A stretch of DNA of 64,000 nt from Trichoplax sp. H2 (GCA_003344405.1 NOWV01000201.1:62001-126000), one strand, 5' to 3'. Numbered from the stretch's first letter, positions 1 through 15,075 are shown. Numbers and translations are program-made. The notes: generated by a model not told the origin, from the sequence alone.

Positions 1-240
1 TTTACGAGTGAAAAAATTTAAAAAGGAAGAAGAGAAGAAAAATAATTATTCACTCCAAATTGGTGAATAAACTTTAATTCTGATATTGGATAAAAAAATG
101 AACTAGGATTGAACGTTTCCATCATTTAAAGATCATAAGAGGAAAGAGGAAACAATTTTATTTCTTCTTTTTCTAGCTATTTCATAATACGTAGACATCA
201 TTTGATTAATAAACGTTAATCGATATTTAGCCTTGAAGTC

Positions 241-1239
241 ATGACCTCTGCTGATTCATCAAACAAATATGCAGTCCATAACGTTATTGCTACGCTGTAT
301 ATTGCCATGATGATCATTTCTATTCCATTTAATTTTCTTTTCCTATCGGCCATTATAACTAAAAAGCATCTACGAACTCCAACCAACATCTTAGTTAGTA
401 ATTTAGCCTTTGCTGGTTTAATCATTGCATCATTTTTTATGCCATTTAAAATATTTGAATTACTCAATCCAAATGTTGGCTTTCCATTCCCTAAATCTCT
501 TGATATATGCCGTTTAAGAGCTATCGTTCCTGTTGCTTGTATCTTTTGCATTGGCTTGACTTTAGTTACTATTTGTGTTGATCGCTACTTAGTCATTACA
601 CGTTCCATGACATCGTCTTGGAAAATTAGCAATAAGAAAGCCTATTTCTTTCTACCTTTAAGTTGGACTATTTCATTTGTCATTTATGCACAGTATACAA
701 GTTATATGGTACTTTATAAATGGCGTGACTTAGTCATTTGTATTCCATTTTATCCAGAAAATGAAAAAAATGATATTATCCTTGGTAATGGAACTGATGG
801 TAAACCTTCTTTTATCGAATTATCACGATTAACATTTTGGATTATGCACGCTTGTCTGTCGTTTATTATTCCTACTATATTATTAGTAACATTATATAGT
901 AGGATAATTTACCGATTATGGCTAAGTCAACTGCCAATTTATAGTTCATCATCGACAACATTGACGAATAATGTAAAACATCGATTGATGAGAAAAAAAA
1001 AAGCTATCAAGATCTTAATCGCTTGTTGCCTGGTATTTCTGGTTAATAATATTCCATATTTTATAATATTTATTATAATTGAATTTCGTTTAGCGGCTGT
1101 AACTAATGCTTCATTAGCTGTTCAAATTGTTAGTATTATTTATACTTCTGCGATAGCTTATAATCCTATATTATACGGCTACTGCAATATTAAGGTTAGA
1201 AGAATGATTTTTAGTCAATTATCTTGTTCAAAACCTTAA
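241..1239 (+). CDS. Intronless class A (rhodopsin-type) GPCR, copy 1 of a related pair
   Basis: This single exon encodes a 332-residue seven-transmembrane receptor of the plasma membrane; the ligand is unknown. Family landmarks are visible: N31 in TM1 (position 1.50), C90 at the start of TM3 paired with C167 in the second extracellular loop, a DRY motif at 114-116, W142 in TM4, P211 and Y219 in TM5, P272 in TM6 and NPILY at 308-312 in TM7. A basic RKKKAIK stretch precedes TM6, and N183 is in a glycosylation sequon in loop 2. Two usually conserved residues are absent: TM2 reads NLAFAG, so Asp 2.50 is Gly59, and the TM6 CWxP motif is NNIP, so Trp 6.48 is Asn270. The receptor at 15076 shares both changes and much of the sequence (VxNL.IAGLIIA, IDRY/VDRY, KKKAIKILI.CC). 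The N-terminus is short and the tail ends soon after helix 8. ATG 241 is the first in-frame Met. Confidence 0.93.
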   Translation: MTSADSSNKYAVHNVIATLYIAMMIISIPFNFLFLSAIITKKHLRTPTNILVSNLAFAGLIIASFFMPFKIFELLNPNVGFPFPKSLDICRLRAIVPVACIFCIGLTLVTICVDRYLVITRSMTSSWKISNKKAYFFLPLSWTISFVIYAQYTSYMVLYKWRDLVICIPFYPENEKNDIILGNGTDGKPSFIELSRLTFWIMHACLSFIIPTILLVTLYSRIIYRLWLSQLPIYSSSSTTLTNNVKHRLMRKKKAIKILIACCLVFLVNNIPYFIIFIIIEFRLAAVTNASLAVQIVSIIYTSAIAYNPILYGYCNIKVRRMIFSQLSCSKP

Positions 1240-3235
1240 TCAATATTGATTTATTAACCGCATTACATCTTTAAGAATTGAAGATTTTTTCTTTTAATGT
1301 ATGTAATTTAAAGAGTAGATTTGAATGCTAAATTAACTACGATACAATTTCAATCCAATGAAATATTTGATTTTGAAGTTAACTTGTATCTCTATTCCAA
1401 AGCCAACTCTTTATTCAATTTTTTACCTGGCATTCAATTGTATTGAATTAAATCTATAATCTATCCTCTGCTATGAAGTAATTCTCATCTTATTTTGAAC
1501 TACTATAATTTATGACATTGAAAAAGATGAAATTAGATACTATCAAGGTTAGATATTAAGTGTTATAAATAAAGAAAAAACTAAATTTTACCTTTTAATA
1601 TCGCTCTTATTTCGATTATTATATTATTCTTTCTTAAACGTGGCTAGATTAATATTAATAGATGAGAGCAGAAAATAGACAACTAGCTTTACTTTCTCTC
1701 TTGCTTTCTTCTCATTCCTTGCTTAGCTAATTATAATTGTTAGTAGTGCTGTCATATGCATGGCTTAGCAGGGACATACCGTATATTGGTATAATATAGG
1801 ATAAATGATTGGAACTTTTACTCAAGATTGCGGTCGGATTCGACTACCTACTAGTCAAGGAAAGTGGAATTCAAGTTAATAGATATACATAGTAATGAAT
1901 AGGAGGATTACTTTACATAACATAGTTTCTCTCTTAAATCTATTTTATTGTCATGATTTAGACGGTATCAGATACAGAAAAATCGTCTCATCATCATTAA
2001 TACGCAAATATAAGAATTGAGTTTGCAATTAATTTGTTCTATTTTAAGTTTATGCTGACTTGATGTACTCATCTGTGTATACGTAATATATCTTAAGAAT
2101 GATGATGTGCTTCAAAAAGCTCGATGAGATTTCTTATTTCGTTGCCACCCTTAACTGATTGTATACATGTATTATTCATAATTTAGTCTATAATTTGCGT
2201 CATTTTATTTTGATTTTCAATCTATCCTAAGGTATACGAGAGTAATTTCAACATAAATGGCTTTAATAGACGGAGAAAAATACTTCTACATAATACTTAT
2301 CAAGGTTTTATCTGTTTGCAAGAATTTAAACTTTATTGTAATTTCAAGTATAAATTGTAATTACGTGAAATATGAATATGATTACATCATGAATTATCTA
2401 TAAGAGAAATTTCATTTCTATTGCATCTCCACTAATAACAAAAAACTTAATATAAATTAATACTATGTAAAAGGAAAAGGTCATAATACCATGCAACTTA
2501 AGATGCCGAATTCTTTTTTCCATCAAATTCTTATATAAGTAAAATATCCATAGATTGACGATAGAAGCTATTCTACTTTATGAATTTATCTTTCTAACTA
2601 TGGCTTATTTGAACACATTTTATCTAAGCATTTAAACCTTGATATATTGATATCACTAAACCAAGATTAATCTGTACAACAGAAACTATTAAAAAATCTT
2701 TCAGGATTGATATATGAGCATTGATAATCTATGTTATTAATATATTGATTTCCTATTTGCTTGCTATGTTGTTGAAAAATTTGATCTATTTGTCCATAAT
2801 AGGAAATTAACTTTGCTCACTTTGAATGTACAGATACGTATAAGGTATTAAAAGATTGAAAAAGTTAAAAAGTGAATTAACTTTGTGTTTTCAAATTTTC
2901 GTTTAAATCATAATGGGGCTGCCTACCAAATTAATCGTCTATAGTAAGAATTGTTATCATAATTAATATTAATAGTAAATAGAAGAAAGGATCTTTATTA
3001 AATTATTTACTTGATAAATTTTTAATATGAGAGAAAGATAAACCTGTACTCATTTACGAAGGAAACAGAGTACCGATTGATTCTTATGAACAGAGGGTAA
3101 AAGGTCAGCATAAACTGATAGTGTGACAAATATAATAATTATGAAATAAGAAAGTGTAGATTTTTTATGAGAACTTATAGCCATCAGAGAGTAAAATTAT
3201 TGTAGGTTATCTGCCGCGTCATATGAAGTATAATT

Positions 3236-4000
3236 TTTATGCATCAAGAAGGAAATTAATTGGTAAAGAGTCCATCCATTATCATGGAAATGATTGTATC
3301 GTTAACTGCAATGGATAGTCTATTGCAATTAATTTAACTTATAGTAGTACAAAAAGGGAAGATAGATGAAATTGATTCATTTCTGTTCTAAATAAATTAA
3401 AAAACTCTATCCACTTTAGTAAATGTTACAATCTAATCTAACTTAATTAATCTAGCATAGTATCGTAATGATAGGAAGAGCACGTGTTAATTTATTTCCT
3501 TTTCGATGATGCCTGAAATGGATTGATTATTTACTAGATGCACTGGTACAAAATTTACGTTGCAAATTGATGTAGCTCAAAATAACTGTAAAAGGGGAAA
3601 ATAGAATAATTCATTATTTTCTTGCATTACTCCTATGTCGATGTTAAGCCTTCCAGTCGCTAACTGTTATTCTAATTGAAATTGTTTTAGCTAAGGTAAC
3701 ACCAAAATGAGAATAATTTTACACAGTGCTTCGATATAGATTTAGAACTCCATCCGCTTTATGACTGTTTTAAGTGTAAACTCTTCTAGCTTAATAAGTA
3801 TAATTCCTCATGATGCATCCAAGTACATTTATAATTTCATCCATTAACTAGCAATTATTATATTGTAAATGGTTCTATCAGGAAGGAAAGACATTAAAAG
3901 GAGAATAAAATTACTCATTTATTTCTCTACAATAATTTTTTGCAGACTTACAGCCTTATCTTTTTAGTAAATACTACAGTAATGCAAGCGGTTCTACCTT
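3236..4000. repeat. Strongly diverged tandem repeat, roughly 250-300 bp spacing
   Basis: A recurring block combining an AAAAGGGGAAAATAGA-like purine run, then an ATTCATTATTTTCTTGCATT-like pyrimidine run, then a TTTAGTAAATACTACA-like segment appears around 3350, 3590 and 3892. The copies are too diverged for exact unit boundaries by eye. Nothing in them looks coding. Confidence 0.35.
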
Positions 4001-5089
4001 ACGTGTATGAGGTAAAAATAAAAATGTGTTGATCAGTCCATTTATTTTTATAATACTAATACGTTGATGTATTGACCGATCATCAACTTTAGTCGGATAT
4101 TTAACTCCGTAACTACTAATACCCGTAGGATAAAATTGACCAAAATGACAATCACGCAACTGTTCATGAATAGTATTAGCAAAATAAACGATATCTTAGC
4201 GTTTATGTTTTTAAATAATCGAATTTATTTATATTTAACGTATGAATAAATGATGGAATTCAATTTGTCTACTATTGTATATTAATTTACACTTAAAAGG
4301 AAGTAATGTGCGATAGAATCAGAAAGTAGTTCAATTTCTACCAATTTTCAATCTATTGGACACAGATGTCTTTAATTTCTAAATATCTTCATAAATACAG
4401 CAACAATTCACAATGAAATTAAAGTATTTGGCAGGTTATCCAATAAGTGTTTTAATTTTGTTTTAGATATCACCGCTTGATCTAACTATTGTCACGATGA
4501 ATATTGGATTACGTAAATGGGAAAATATTCAAGACTAAATTTTTATGATCATGTTTATATTCTATTGTCAATATCATGGTTAAGCATAGTACAATCAATT
4601 TATGTCTCATTAAGGATGAAAAATTTTAAATAGGCAAAATTTTATTTGATCTAAAGAATGGTATCAAAGAAATGACGTGGCGTAAAATTTGGCAGAACGA
4701 CTATTGCGTAGATCTTCTCATGCAGTCGGGGATTAAGAGAGATTTCTCCTTTACTCAATCAAGAGCGGGGATCGATAGTGCAAGAATTCAGTTGACCAAA
4801 TTACACAAAACGATTCCTGAATGAATTTTTCTTATACTCTATTTGATACATTAATAATAATAATGCAAAAAATAAGCACAACATATCCATAATTTAAAAA
4901 CTGATGTTCATCAATTTAGTTTTTTAAGTAATACATGAATTCACTGTTATTTCCTTTAGTAAATATGTAGTAGCTTTATTTGAAGAAACTATAGCAAAGT
5001 TATTACAACTAGCTTCGTAAGTAGGTGCTGTAAAACAGATGCAGCTCTTCGGCTAATAAAAGAATATTACATACTTGAGGTAAAGGGAC

Positions 5090-5930
5090 AAATAAATGTA
5101 GACCAAGTTTTTGATCCGTTTCGCATCTTCAGTCTATTATTCTCGTGGGTAGAAGTACTTTAACATAAACATGTAAGGAGATAAATGGTAAAAAATATAT
5201 TAATGACAATTACAAATACTTTTTATTTTAAATTCTTATAGCAGAGTAAATATCTTATGATTGAGCTAAATGAATCATGAACTTAATACATTTTAGCTCT
5301 AGTTCTATTTATATTAAGTAATTTGCATAAATACTTTATTTGAGGCAAAATATGAGGGGAGCCCATTGAACTTTAGATTCGATCTTTATTTTGTTACATT
5401 TCTAAGCCTATTCCTATTCCAGTGATAGTAAGTCAGCGCATATGAAAAATAATACGATTTGATCTATATCTTTATTCTATTATTTCTTCGGATATTTAAT
5501 AAATGAAGGCAGAGAATTTTAATTTATGTTTGATCTTTAGTCTATAACTTACTCAGGATACTCTAAAATGGTAAATCAATGAATAAGAGCGATTTTATTT
5601 AGAATTATGTTCAGTTTTTATTTCGCTATTTCTTCACTTTGTGCTATTTGAGACAACTTAGCATAAAGGTAGGTACATTTTGACTTCCGTTTTATTATTT
5701 TCTCAGTGCGATCTATTTAATATCAATGTAATTGGATATTAACACACTTTTAGTTCTTATTTTATCTCCATTTTATTATTTTCTGCCTATACCTTACCTG
5801 AGTGCAATTTTTTTTCTAGGAGTGATCTATCTTAATTTACATTTATTTCTATTCTCCACTATGTTCTATCCGAAGAATATAGTAAAGGATATAGGCACAA
5901 TTTCAATCCTTAGTCCATGTTAATCTCTAC
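5090..5930. repeat. Degenerate repeat with a short pyrimidine-rich unit of about 75-100 bp
   Basis: The motif TTGATCTTTATTCTATTATTTC, followed by CAG or CGG, recurs with changes near 5110, 5370, 5460, 5535, 5620, 5690 and 5755. It creates accidental open frames on the + strand such as 5732-5923, which are rich in Phe, Leu and Tyr and are not counted as a gene. Confidence 0.35.
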
Positions 5931-7349
5931 TGTTCTTCCATGCGCGGCAAAAACAGCATATAAAATCGATTTTCTATGTATTCTATCTGAGTTAATCTAG
6001 GAATTACATTAGAATAAATTTTGATCCATGATTGACAACCGTTCAGTTGCTCTCAATCAACTCCTCAGTATAATTTATTTGAGGCAAGAGTAAAAAAACT
6101 TAAACTGAGTATAAGCTTTATTCTTTACTAATTGGCTATCAATCTAGCACAGGAATATACGTATACTATAACGATGAATTGAATGCACGCACCATTTTAA
6201 TGCAGGTATAGAAATCATTTTTTGATTATTAATCGAGTTAGAATTAGAATAGCAGTTTATATGGGATAAGAATGGCGATGAATGACGTATATAATTTTAA
6301 TATTTTTATTCTTTCTAATTGATGTATTTTTAATGCGCTTTCAATCATTGTATGATCCTTCTGAGAGTCTCTGTTCATCTGTATAATGGAATAACTCCAT
6401 TGAATTTTATTAATTTTACTAGCATATTTAAATGATGAAGTATTTACGCTATCTAGTAAGAAAGAAGTTATTGTCATGAAATTTTTCGGAAACATGTCCT
6501 ACTATGCAGTATAATAGCAATTTCGCTCATTATTGAATCAATAGTTTTGGCTGAAGGTACGTGCATAAACGTGACTCAAGAAATAAGCTACCAAAGCAAT
6601 ACTATCATTTACCTTCCCTGTTATCACGCAGCTACATTTAGCTTTTTTCATTTAATATCTGATACAAGCGCAAAGCTAGCAGACTCCTTATCATCATGCG
6701 TTATGATAAAATAAGCTACTATATATGAAGTCAAATTCTCCTATAAGAATTAAAAATGATTTAATTTTAATCTATTTTCTTCGCCAACAATGAAGAGAAT
6801 AAGTAAAATAATGAAATGACTATATTTCATCCAGCCATAACTGATAAATAATTGATGCGAAGATATATTTGTAAATAACAACATAAGATTGTGATAAAGC
6901 AGATTGGAAATTAATGCAATCAAGTTGATTTGACGTAAATGCAGAATAAAACGCCATTGGTATCGTTATAAACACTAATAATAAAGACTGTCTATATAAG
7001 CACATTGTCCAATTATAATAATGTAACTGACTTGTTACTTGAATAAAATGATACTTTTAAACTTTATACATAATTGTTGGTCAATATTGAAATTATTATA
7101 GTCAATGGATGGGTCTGAATTTCCTAAGTACATAATAGATATTGGCATCAGCTTTCAATCAGTAGCAGTTCAAGCTTGACGTCATGATTACATTATTGAG
7201 AGTATAAAAAATTTGAAAAATTTCTACCATGACTAATCGAATGTCAAGAAATGTCATTATGCGTTGCTTTATGGAATTCCATATTGATGATGTCAATACC
7301 GGTTAAAATGAAAGCAATCAAATAAATCATTTTAGACAATAATCAATTG

Positions 7350-7397
7350 TCGATACTTACTTTCATTGCTTTATGATATATTTACAGTAAGTATCGA
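7350..7397. repeat. Inverted repeat (12-bp perfect stem, 24-base loop)
   Basis: TCGATACTTACT at 7350-7361 is exactly reversed and complemented by AGTAAGTATCGA at 7386-7397. Flanking ATTG and CAAT bases could extend the arms with a small bulge. It is isolated in AT-rich DNA, with no target-site duplication seen. It may be a remnant of a small inverted-repeat element or chance. Confidence 0.5.
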
Positions 7398-10300
7398 TTA
7401 ACAATAAGTTAGAGTATTTGTCAAGGCAAAACTGATAGAATAGTATAGTATTTATAGCTTGAGAAGAGATGGCTAATTAACTAGTAACTATTGCAATCAT
7501 AAGTAAATATAACATAAAGCAATAACAGGTATATTTCTTTCAATGGATTACAATGATAGGATTATATTTATAGCAAAATAAAAACAATTTTCATAACTCA
7601 GCTTTAGAATTTTATTTCTCGTCTACAGGCTTTAAAATATTCGTGATATTCTCAATAGAAATCTTATTCATCATTCAGTAGTTGGACAATATCAATCTGG
7701 GGATTATACCTTTCCAGTAATATTGTTGCCATGAGAGCCATATGTTTACATTTTTAAAATGCTTGATAAAACTAGCAATTTAGCTGAAATTGATTTATGA
7801 TAGTTTATAACCTACTGTTTTTTCTTGCAATAATTAAAGCACGTATATTGAATTTTCTAGTAATTTTCAATTATAACCTTGACCTTCTTGTCGATCATTA
7901 CGATCTTTTCAAAGAACTTGGAACAATTCAATTTACAGATTACTTCTCAAATTGAACTACAGGCATGTTCCAGTTAGCATCTGAAATAGAATTCTACATT
8001 CATTTACTTTTGTCTTGTAATTACAATTTTAATTCCGTTTACCTATTTTATAAAAGCAAAGATCGTCGTAAAAACGATCTGCACTCATTCTCGGTAAACT
8101 ACACCATAGATTTAAAGAGATAATAGATTATATTAATTATGGTAATATCGAAAATACGGATCATAATTCAAATTCGCTCAGTGAATCGATACTTAAGCCA
8201 AAATTTAATAGCTTTGAAGATATGTACTTTGTTAATTTAAAGCCTTGATAGGATATCGTTGATACATTATAGTAAACCTATTTATAAGCTCTTGGAGCTC
8301 AGTCGAAGCAATTTCTAAAATAACTCCTTGATCATGTAAAATAAGCTCCTTCCCCATGCTTAAATTAATCAACTTAAAAGCAAGTTTATTCCATTAATTG
8401 AACTTAAACTGAACTTTAAAGTGTAGCAATTAAGTCATCATTTTCGTTATCATTATCTAAAATTATTATCGATTTAGTTAGCTCTAACATTGCTATTTTT
8501 AATTGCAAATAATTCCGTCGAAACCTCTTTGAATCATGTTCTCACGTTTTATAGCCAATATTATTTATGCTTTTTGAGTACTGCACTAAATCCCGTTCTT
8601 TAATATTAGTTAAAGATTTAAAAATTTTCTTTACTTAATAGAATCGATTTCTAGTTACACAAGTACTGGTACTGACGTGAAACTGTAAATTGTTAAAAAA
8701 TCATTATGGTAAGACAATCTACATTGTAAGTAGCTGTTATTTCCTTTCATTAAATCTGGGCACGATACGGTAATGGGAACAGAAAGTGGTATTTATTAAT
8801 CAATTACTATGAGTCTCTTGTCGCCGCTGATCCCAATCTGCATTACTCAAAAGTAACTAGAGAATTTATCTTGTATATCTGAATAATTATTACACTAATT
8901 TGCAGCAATAAACAAATATTAAATAATTTTACTGTTAATTTCGTTTCCTTTTCAGGACTGTAATTAATGCTGTTTTAGTATAAACAGACATCGCTATTTG
9001 CATTAATTTGATATGATGACTGAAAACCATATATCCTACTACCTACTAATTATAAGCCTATTACCAAAATAGTGATCGAACTATTTATACCAAGATTTTT
9101 ACCATCATTTACTGCAGTATTATTATTATTCAATAGAAACATTCACCTTCAGCAATTTATTAGTAGCGGTACAAATTAACAATCTGCTTAAATGATAATA
9201 CATCAATAACGTACAATATCTTAATTTAATCATGTAGGATTACATTCATGACTTAAATTAAATGATAAAAATATGTACTTTCGATAACGATTAATGGTGT
9301 TAATAGGTAGATTGCTTGACTCCTTTCATTGTATATAAAATTTGCAAAGTACTTATAATATTTCAAAGACAGTAATTATAATAAATTAAAGTACATTTAC
9401 AAAGTAGAATAGATGTGATATCCAGCATAGTATGCTAATAAGTAAGCCTTCGGTACCTATTTGACAAGTAGACGGTAAAGCTTTAAATAGCTAATATTTA
9501 AAAGCATGTTTGGCTGTTTAAGTAGATACAACTGCTTAAAAGGTAATAGTTACTTTTAATCTATTATGATTTGGTAAAGCAAGCACCTTACCAAAATATC
9601 TAATGGAAAGATCGTTGTATATTAGGATCTAAGTCTAATTTCTTCCTAATTAGTTAACGATATGATTTGGTATAACAATTATGATATCTAAGGAACATCA
9701 TTGTATAAAGTGATCCAAATCTAGTTTCTATACAAATCTAGTTCCATTAATTAGAATGCCATACTATCTAAGAATAAAGTTGGATATTTGACCGAAGTTC
9801 AGCTCTCGTACACTTCCTATTATGGCAATAATTTTCTACGCTGAATTAAAATGCCACAAATGAGAATTGATCGTGATGATTATGCTTCATTTAAGAGATT
9901 TTTCAACACACTTCAATGAATAATAATGCCAAAATATCGAAAGCTATTATTTGGAAAAATAAAATTCAATACATAGATGCTGCTAAAGTGTTTCTAACTG
10001 TACTTAATAGTATTATTTCAAAATACTGAAGCTTGCTTTACGACGATATCATAACGGCTGTTGTGTATCTAAATGATCAGGAATCAGCTTGGATTTAATG
10101 AATCAATTCAGTCTTCTATAAAAGAACAAATAAAACAATTGTACATATCGACAGTATAAGTTATTTATTATGCTTGAAAATGACGTGAATGTAATTGAAT
10201 AGAAAGTACCGAAGACTAATAGATCTTAGTGTTGTACGGGACTAAGAACTTCTTGTTTTTTGTTGAAATTGGAATTGTCTTTTCTATTGGATAATGCTAA

Positions 10301-13300
10301 GACACCGTTTCGGTCTATTAATCTTATAATTACGTGTATACGATATAATAGGCATACCAAAATGTTGACGAAGTGGTATAATAAGAATGCTTCCAATATT
10401 TCCTTGTTTATCTTGAAGCGATATAATTGATTAAATATTAAATTGCATACTACATTACATGTTAGAAAGCCAGTTCCGGTGTAATAAACAGAAATAGTGG
10501 CACGCTTTTTGATGGTAGGAAAGGTTTTGATTTATTTTAGTTTCCACGTAAAATAAATAAATGATCAGACAAATTGAATCTGATTTGAGGAGACTATTTT
10601 CTTATTTATTTTGATAAACAATTTAGTTTTCATCTCGGCGTGGATTCAAATGCAAAATTCAAGGTAAGTATTTTAAAACTAGACAACGTGATCATACTCT
10701 ACTTCTGAAGATGTCAATAGTTGGCATTCTTTCCATACTATTTTATTACAAAAATTGCGATTATCTGGCTGAATAATCTGAAAGGTTTGTTACCAGCTAA
10801 TCTAGCGCTTTTATTATCTGTCGTTGTTGACAATATTCCACCTTTAAGCCCTATTCTTACATCCGGTCTGTCTGTTAGTGGCAAGATTCCGTAGTTTATG
10901 ATCTAGCTAATAATTGGATTTCTCGATAAAGCAAGTTAAAAGTCAAAATTGCTTGATTATTGATAATTCTCTTATAAGGAAGGACAAGGCAAGTTAAAAT
11001 CAAGAATTTTTCCATCATCCAACGTCTTAGTAATCGCTAATTCTTATCGATTAAGGATAAAGTAAAAAAAGGTGATAATACACATACTACTTATAAACTA
11101 ACTCAGAGGTCTGAAGTCCAGTACTAGTTTATTCTAGTAATATCTTTGTTAATAGCAAAAATGCAGGGTAAAGTTTGTCTATTAAACAATTTTGAAAGCA
11201 ATTCTATCTTTAAATTCCTAAATAGAAAAAATACTATGATTATGAACCACTGTATTATTTTATTTGAATATTGATCACAGATTGTTAATTTGATATATTG
11301 TAATATTTGGAGTCATTGAATATATATTGATGCAAAATATCAGGAGATGCAAACAAAATAGTGCTTGGAGTTAGTTGCGGATGAACAAAAAATGATCTTT
11401 TATCTTTTATCAGCAATTAATGAGAATTTTATCTTCATCAATTTAACTATCCGTGTTAGTGACCTGCTTGTTTCAAAGTTTTCAAATGTATATTGTTAAC
11501 AATGAGTAAAACTTTAATTTACTCGCCAACTAGACAAGCAACAATCATTTGCTGAAATGATTATAATTATAGCGCTTGATTTGACTCGTTTTAGGGCGAG
11601 ATCGAATAAGCGGCTACTCATCTTTATTATTATTTTTTGGGGGGGGTTTGAATTTTCCCTGACGGTAAAATCGAATTATTATACTATAAAAAATCCTAAA
11701 ATAACTACAAGTTAGGATTCTAAAGCATAATAAAGTAGGGAGGACAATAATGGTAGTTTCTAACTCCAAGAAAATTGTAGGTTATTAAGATTTGTGGCCT
11801 TTATAACTTATCAGGCTATTTTGGAAAGATGATCACGTAGAGAAAAGTAAGATTTTACTGTATTAGGCATTTAGATTACGGCTAGCTAAACGATTTCTGT
11901 TTAAGAATTGATCAATCTCTTTTCTTCTCATTATTACGGTGCACTATTTAGTAAGTATGAATCGAATCATTTTATGTAGTAATATTAGCTTTTACCTCTT
12001 GTTGTATATTCAGTAGTTATTGCGTAAAAATATCTTATGGTAAGTAACTTACAAGTTGTCTGTTTTATGACTAGAAGAATTATTCATTATTGACAGACGT
12101 TAGTCCTTACTTTATAAAGTCATTGCTAGCAATTGATAGTTAATTAATGTCAAAAAATCATTTAAGGGGATCAAATTGAAATATTTCGTCACAATAAATT
12201 AGAGTATCATCGGTTAATTTACAGGTCAAGTTGGATAGGTAATCAATTTTTGGGGGAGGGATAGGGTTCTATTAGTACTTCAAGATATATTCAAATTGAT
12301 AATTATGTAATCCATTATAATTACTAGGCTATAATTATAACTATATGCTAAATATAGATAAATAGAGGAAATATCGGAAATCAGTAATGATATGGAAGGT
12401 TACTTTAATAAATATCAAATTCATAAGATTCAGACATTATTTAGAGAGTCATTTGTTGTATTAGTTATTTAGGTGCTAAATTGTGTGAGCATAGATCATT
12501 TTAAACTTCGCCTTTTCTCATCTTAGCAAAGTGATCGGCCATTATCAATTACCACATCTAGCAGTAGCTAAAACAACGTATCCATTATGTCTAGTAAAAG
12601 CTTGCTTGTAATGGACAGCGAAATGAAAGTCGATTATCCTGTAGGCAATACGTAACAGAATAGTTTGCGGGAAAAATTTGATGTATGCTCTTGCTTCTTA
12701 TATCTGTTGTTTCTCTGTTATGCAAAATATTTCGTTTGAGTAGACGATGTTAAAGACTAGAAATGAATATTTCTTGTAGTTTTACTGTTTTAATTGCAAA
12801 GATTAAAATTGATTCATGTTTAATTTGAGAAGTGTGTAAGTAGTTAGTAGTGAAGTCTTGAAACACATCATATCATACAAATAACTGATTTCTTGTCTTA
12901 TAGATATATTGACCCATAATTTAACAATCACGTTGATGAGATTAAATTAATAATAAGGATAAATTGTTCGATTAGTTTTAACGTGAGTCATTGTTACTCA
13001 TTGAAATATAAATAATTGATTCAAGCTATCCACTGGTCTTGTTTTACTTTTCATGACTAATCGCGCTAAGGTCTACATCGTTAGAATCAACAAAGATGAT
13101 TGTAGTCATTGTCATGAATAAGCTAACAAATAAATTATTTATTATTGAGCATTTAACCGGTCTAGTTGCCCTTGGGCTATTATAACTTGTACTGTCAATT
13201 ATTGGTAGCAGATAGATTTTGAAGAAATTTTCTACAATTCCATCTAAGATGATTTGATATTTTTACCTACAGGTCCGGTCTTCTCTAATTCTCATTTACT

Positions 13301-15075
13301 AGGTATATCTGATTAATTATCCAATACCTTTTAACTTGCACAAGTTTTAATTTTTGTAGATACACACGTATTATTTTTTCATGTCTTTTAGTTGGATGTT
13401 TTTGTATATTTCGATTATTCGAAACTGCTAATAGCGGTGATTCATTTCTCCAGTAATATTTTTTTAGTTAATACTAACCAACTAATTGATGATGACTATA
13501 CATACGAGTAAATGGCATTTATCATAATTGAAGTCTCTTGTATATCGTTCACTTTTCTTACTTATATGTGCTGACGAGTTAGTTTGCTAAAATATATTCT
13601 ATACTTGCCTTTTATAAAGTATCTCCTTTATTTTATGGATAAATGATACACTTGGGTACCCTAACTGTAAGCATATTCGTTTTAAATCTATTGGATAGCG
13701 TAGCATATGTAAATTTATATCGTCCACCATTTCTAGAAAGATATTACTTTTCTTCCTATGTCGTTCACTTGAACACGAGACCCATATAGGAATTTTGTTC
13801 AGCTATAGCATAGGTTATTTTTAGTTTATTAATTATTGGTATCTTCTCCATCGCTTTCTTATAATAAGGTGGAGCAATTTTTATAAATTTCCTTTATCAT
13901 TTACATACAAAAGCCGAATTGAAGTTTAGTTATCTAAAAAGGACAACTATATTCTTGATCTTGAGTGCATTGAGTATTACTATAATCCTATTTCAGGATA
14001 ACATTTAACTTGCATTAATCAGTTACATACGGTTATCGTGTCGATTTTCTATTTTCTTTGCGTTTACGATTCATATGTTATTTATCTCTATATGCATATG
14101 TTGACACTCTGTAGTGTATAAAAAGTATTCAGGATGCAAGAGTTATTATTATTGCCTTCATTAGAGTTATGAAATAACGCCTAAGTAATTCGATATATTT
14201 CTGATACTACCGATATAGTCACGATATCCTCATTAGTTAAACTATTTACTACCGTATTGTCTTCCATCGAGCGCTTAACAATAAAATTGACTACTATTAT
14301 TGACTTTAGGGAAACAAAAACATGTCATGAAATAGCAATTGAAAAGAATGAATAAAATCATATATAGACTGCGATTTTTTTTGCATTGATTGGCAATTGT
14401 GTAGGTATACTATATTTGATCAAGCATGTGGGTAATGACAGTGATTTCACGTCAACATGATCCCTAAGCAACAGTCGGAATTGATTAGTCAAGATAAATA
14501 CTATGTATTATTTTCTTGATTAAGATACAATAATTATTCAATTTGTATAAAGTATTACATTATGATTAACTAGCAAACAGATTATTTAATGGTGAAGAAA
14601 TCGAGGCTTCTGTACGCCCATACAATCCAATTATTATATCATATTTCAAGACAAATATGCTGTCTAATCATTATATAAAATTTATTGTTTAAATTCTAGG
14701 TTAATCGTCGCACTTTTTTAAGGCTGCAGTTAAAACTCTATTAATCTGAAGAGAAGCTTGGAAAAGGACTGATTAGTGTCTTTAAAAGCTGGATAAAACA
14801 CGATATCAACTTTTTCTACACACTGACTTCTATCAAATAGTAAATTTTATCTCATCTCGACTTTTATCGTAATTGAAATAAAGTTCCTTTCCATTTGGTT
14901 TGTCAATCTAGTAGATGATAATCCATATTAGCCTTTTTGGACTACGGATCAACAAAGTTAGCAGCATCTCATCCTCACACTCCATTACAGTTTATTTCTC
15001 CATCTGCATACAGTCTATGTTGATTATTATTGGATCTATTTTCATGATTCACATCAATCAAGTTATTCCATCAAC

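Larger units (their letters stand above)
1240..15075. other. Long AT-rich stretch without a recognisable gene
   Basis: About 13.8 kb between the two related receptors. No reading frame here shows a protein motif I recognise, and the longest open frames (around 60-85 codons, for example 5732-5923 + and 6244-6495 -) look like chance frames in AT-rich DNA. I looked for decayed GPCR fragments (DRY, NPxxY, KKKAIK contexts) and saw none. Internal structure is limited to weak, diverged tandem repeats (about 3236-4000 and 5090-5930), one perfect 12-bp hairpin near 7350-7397, and G-tracts at about 11634 and 12250. Short exons of an intron-rich gene could be missed by eye. Confidence 0.5.
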
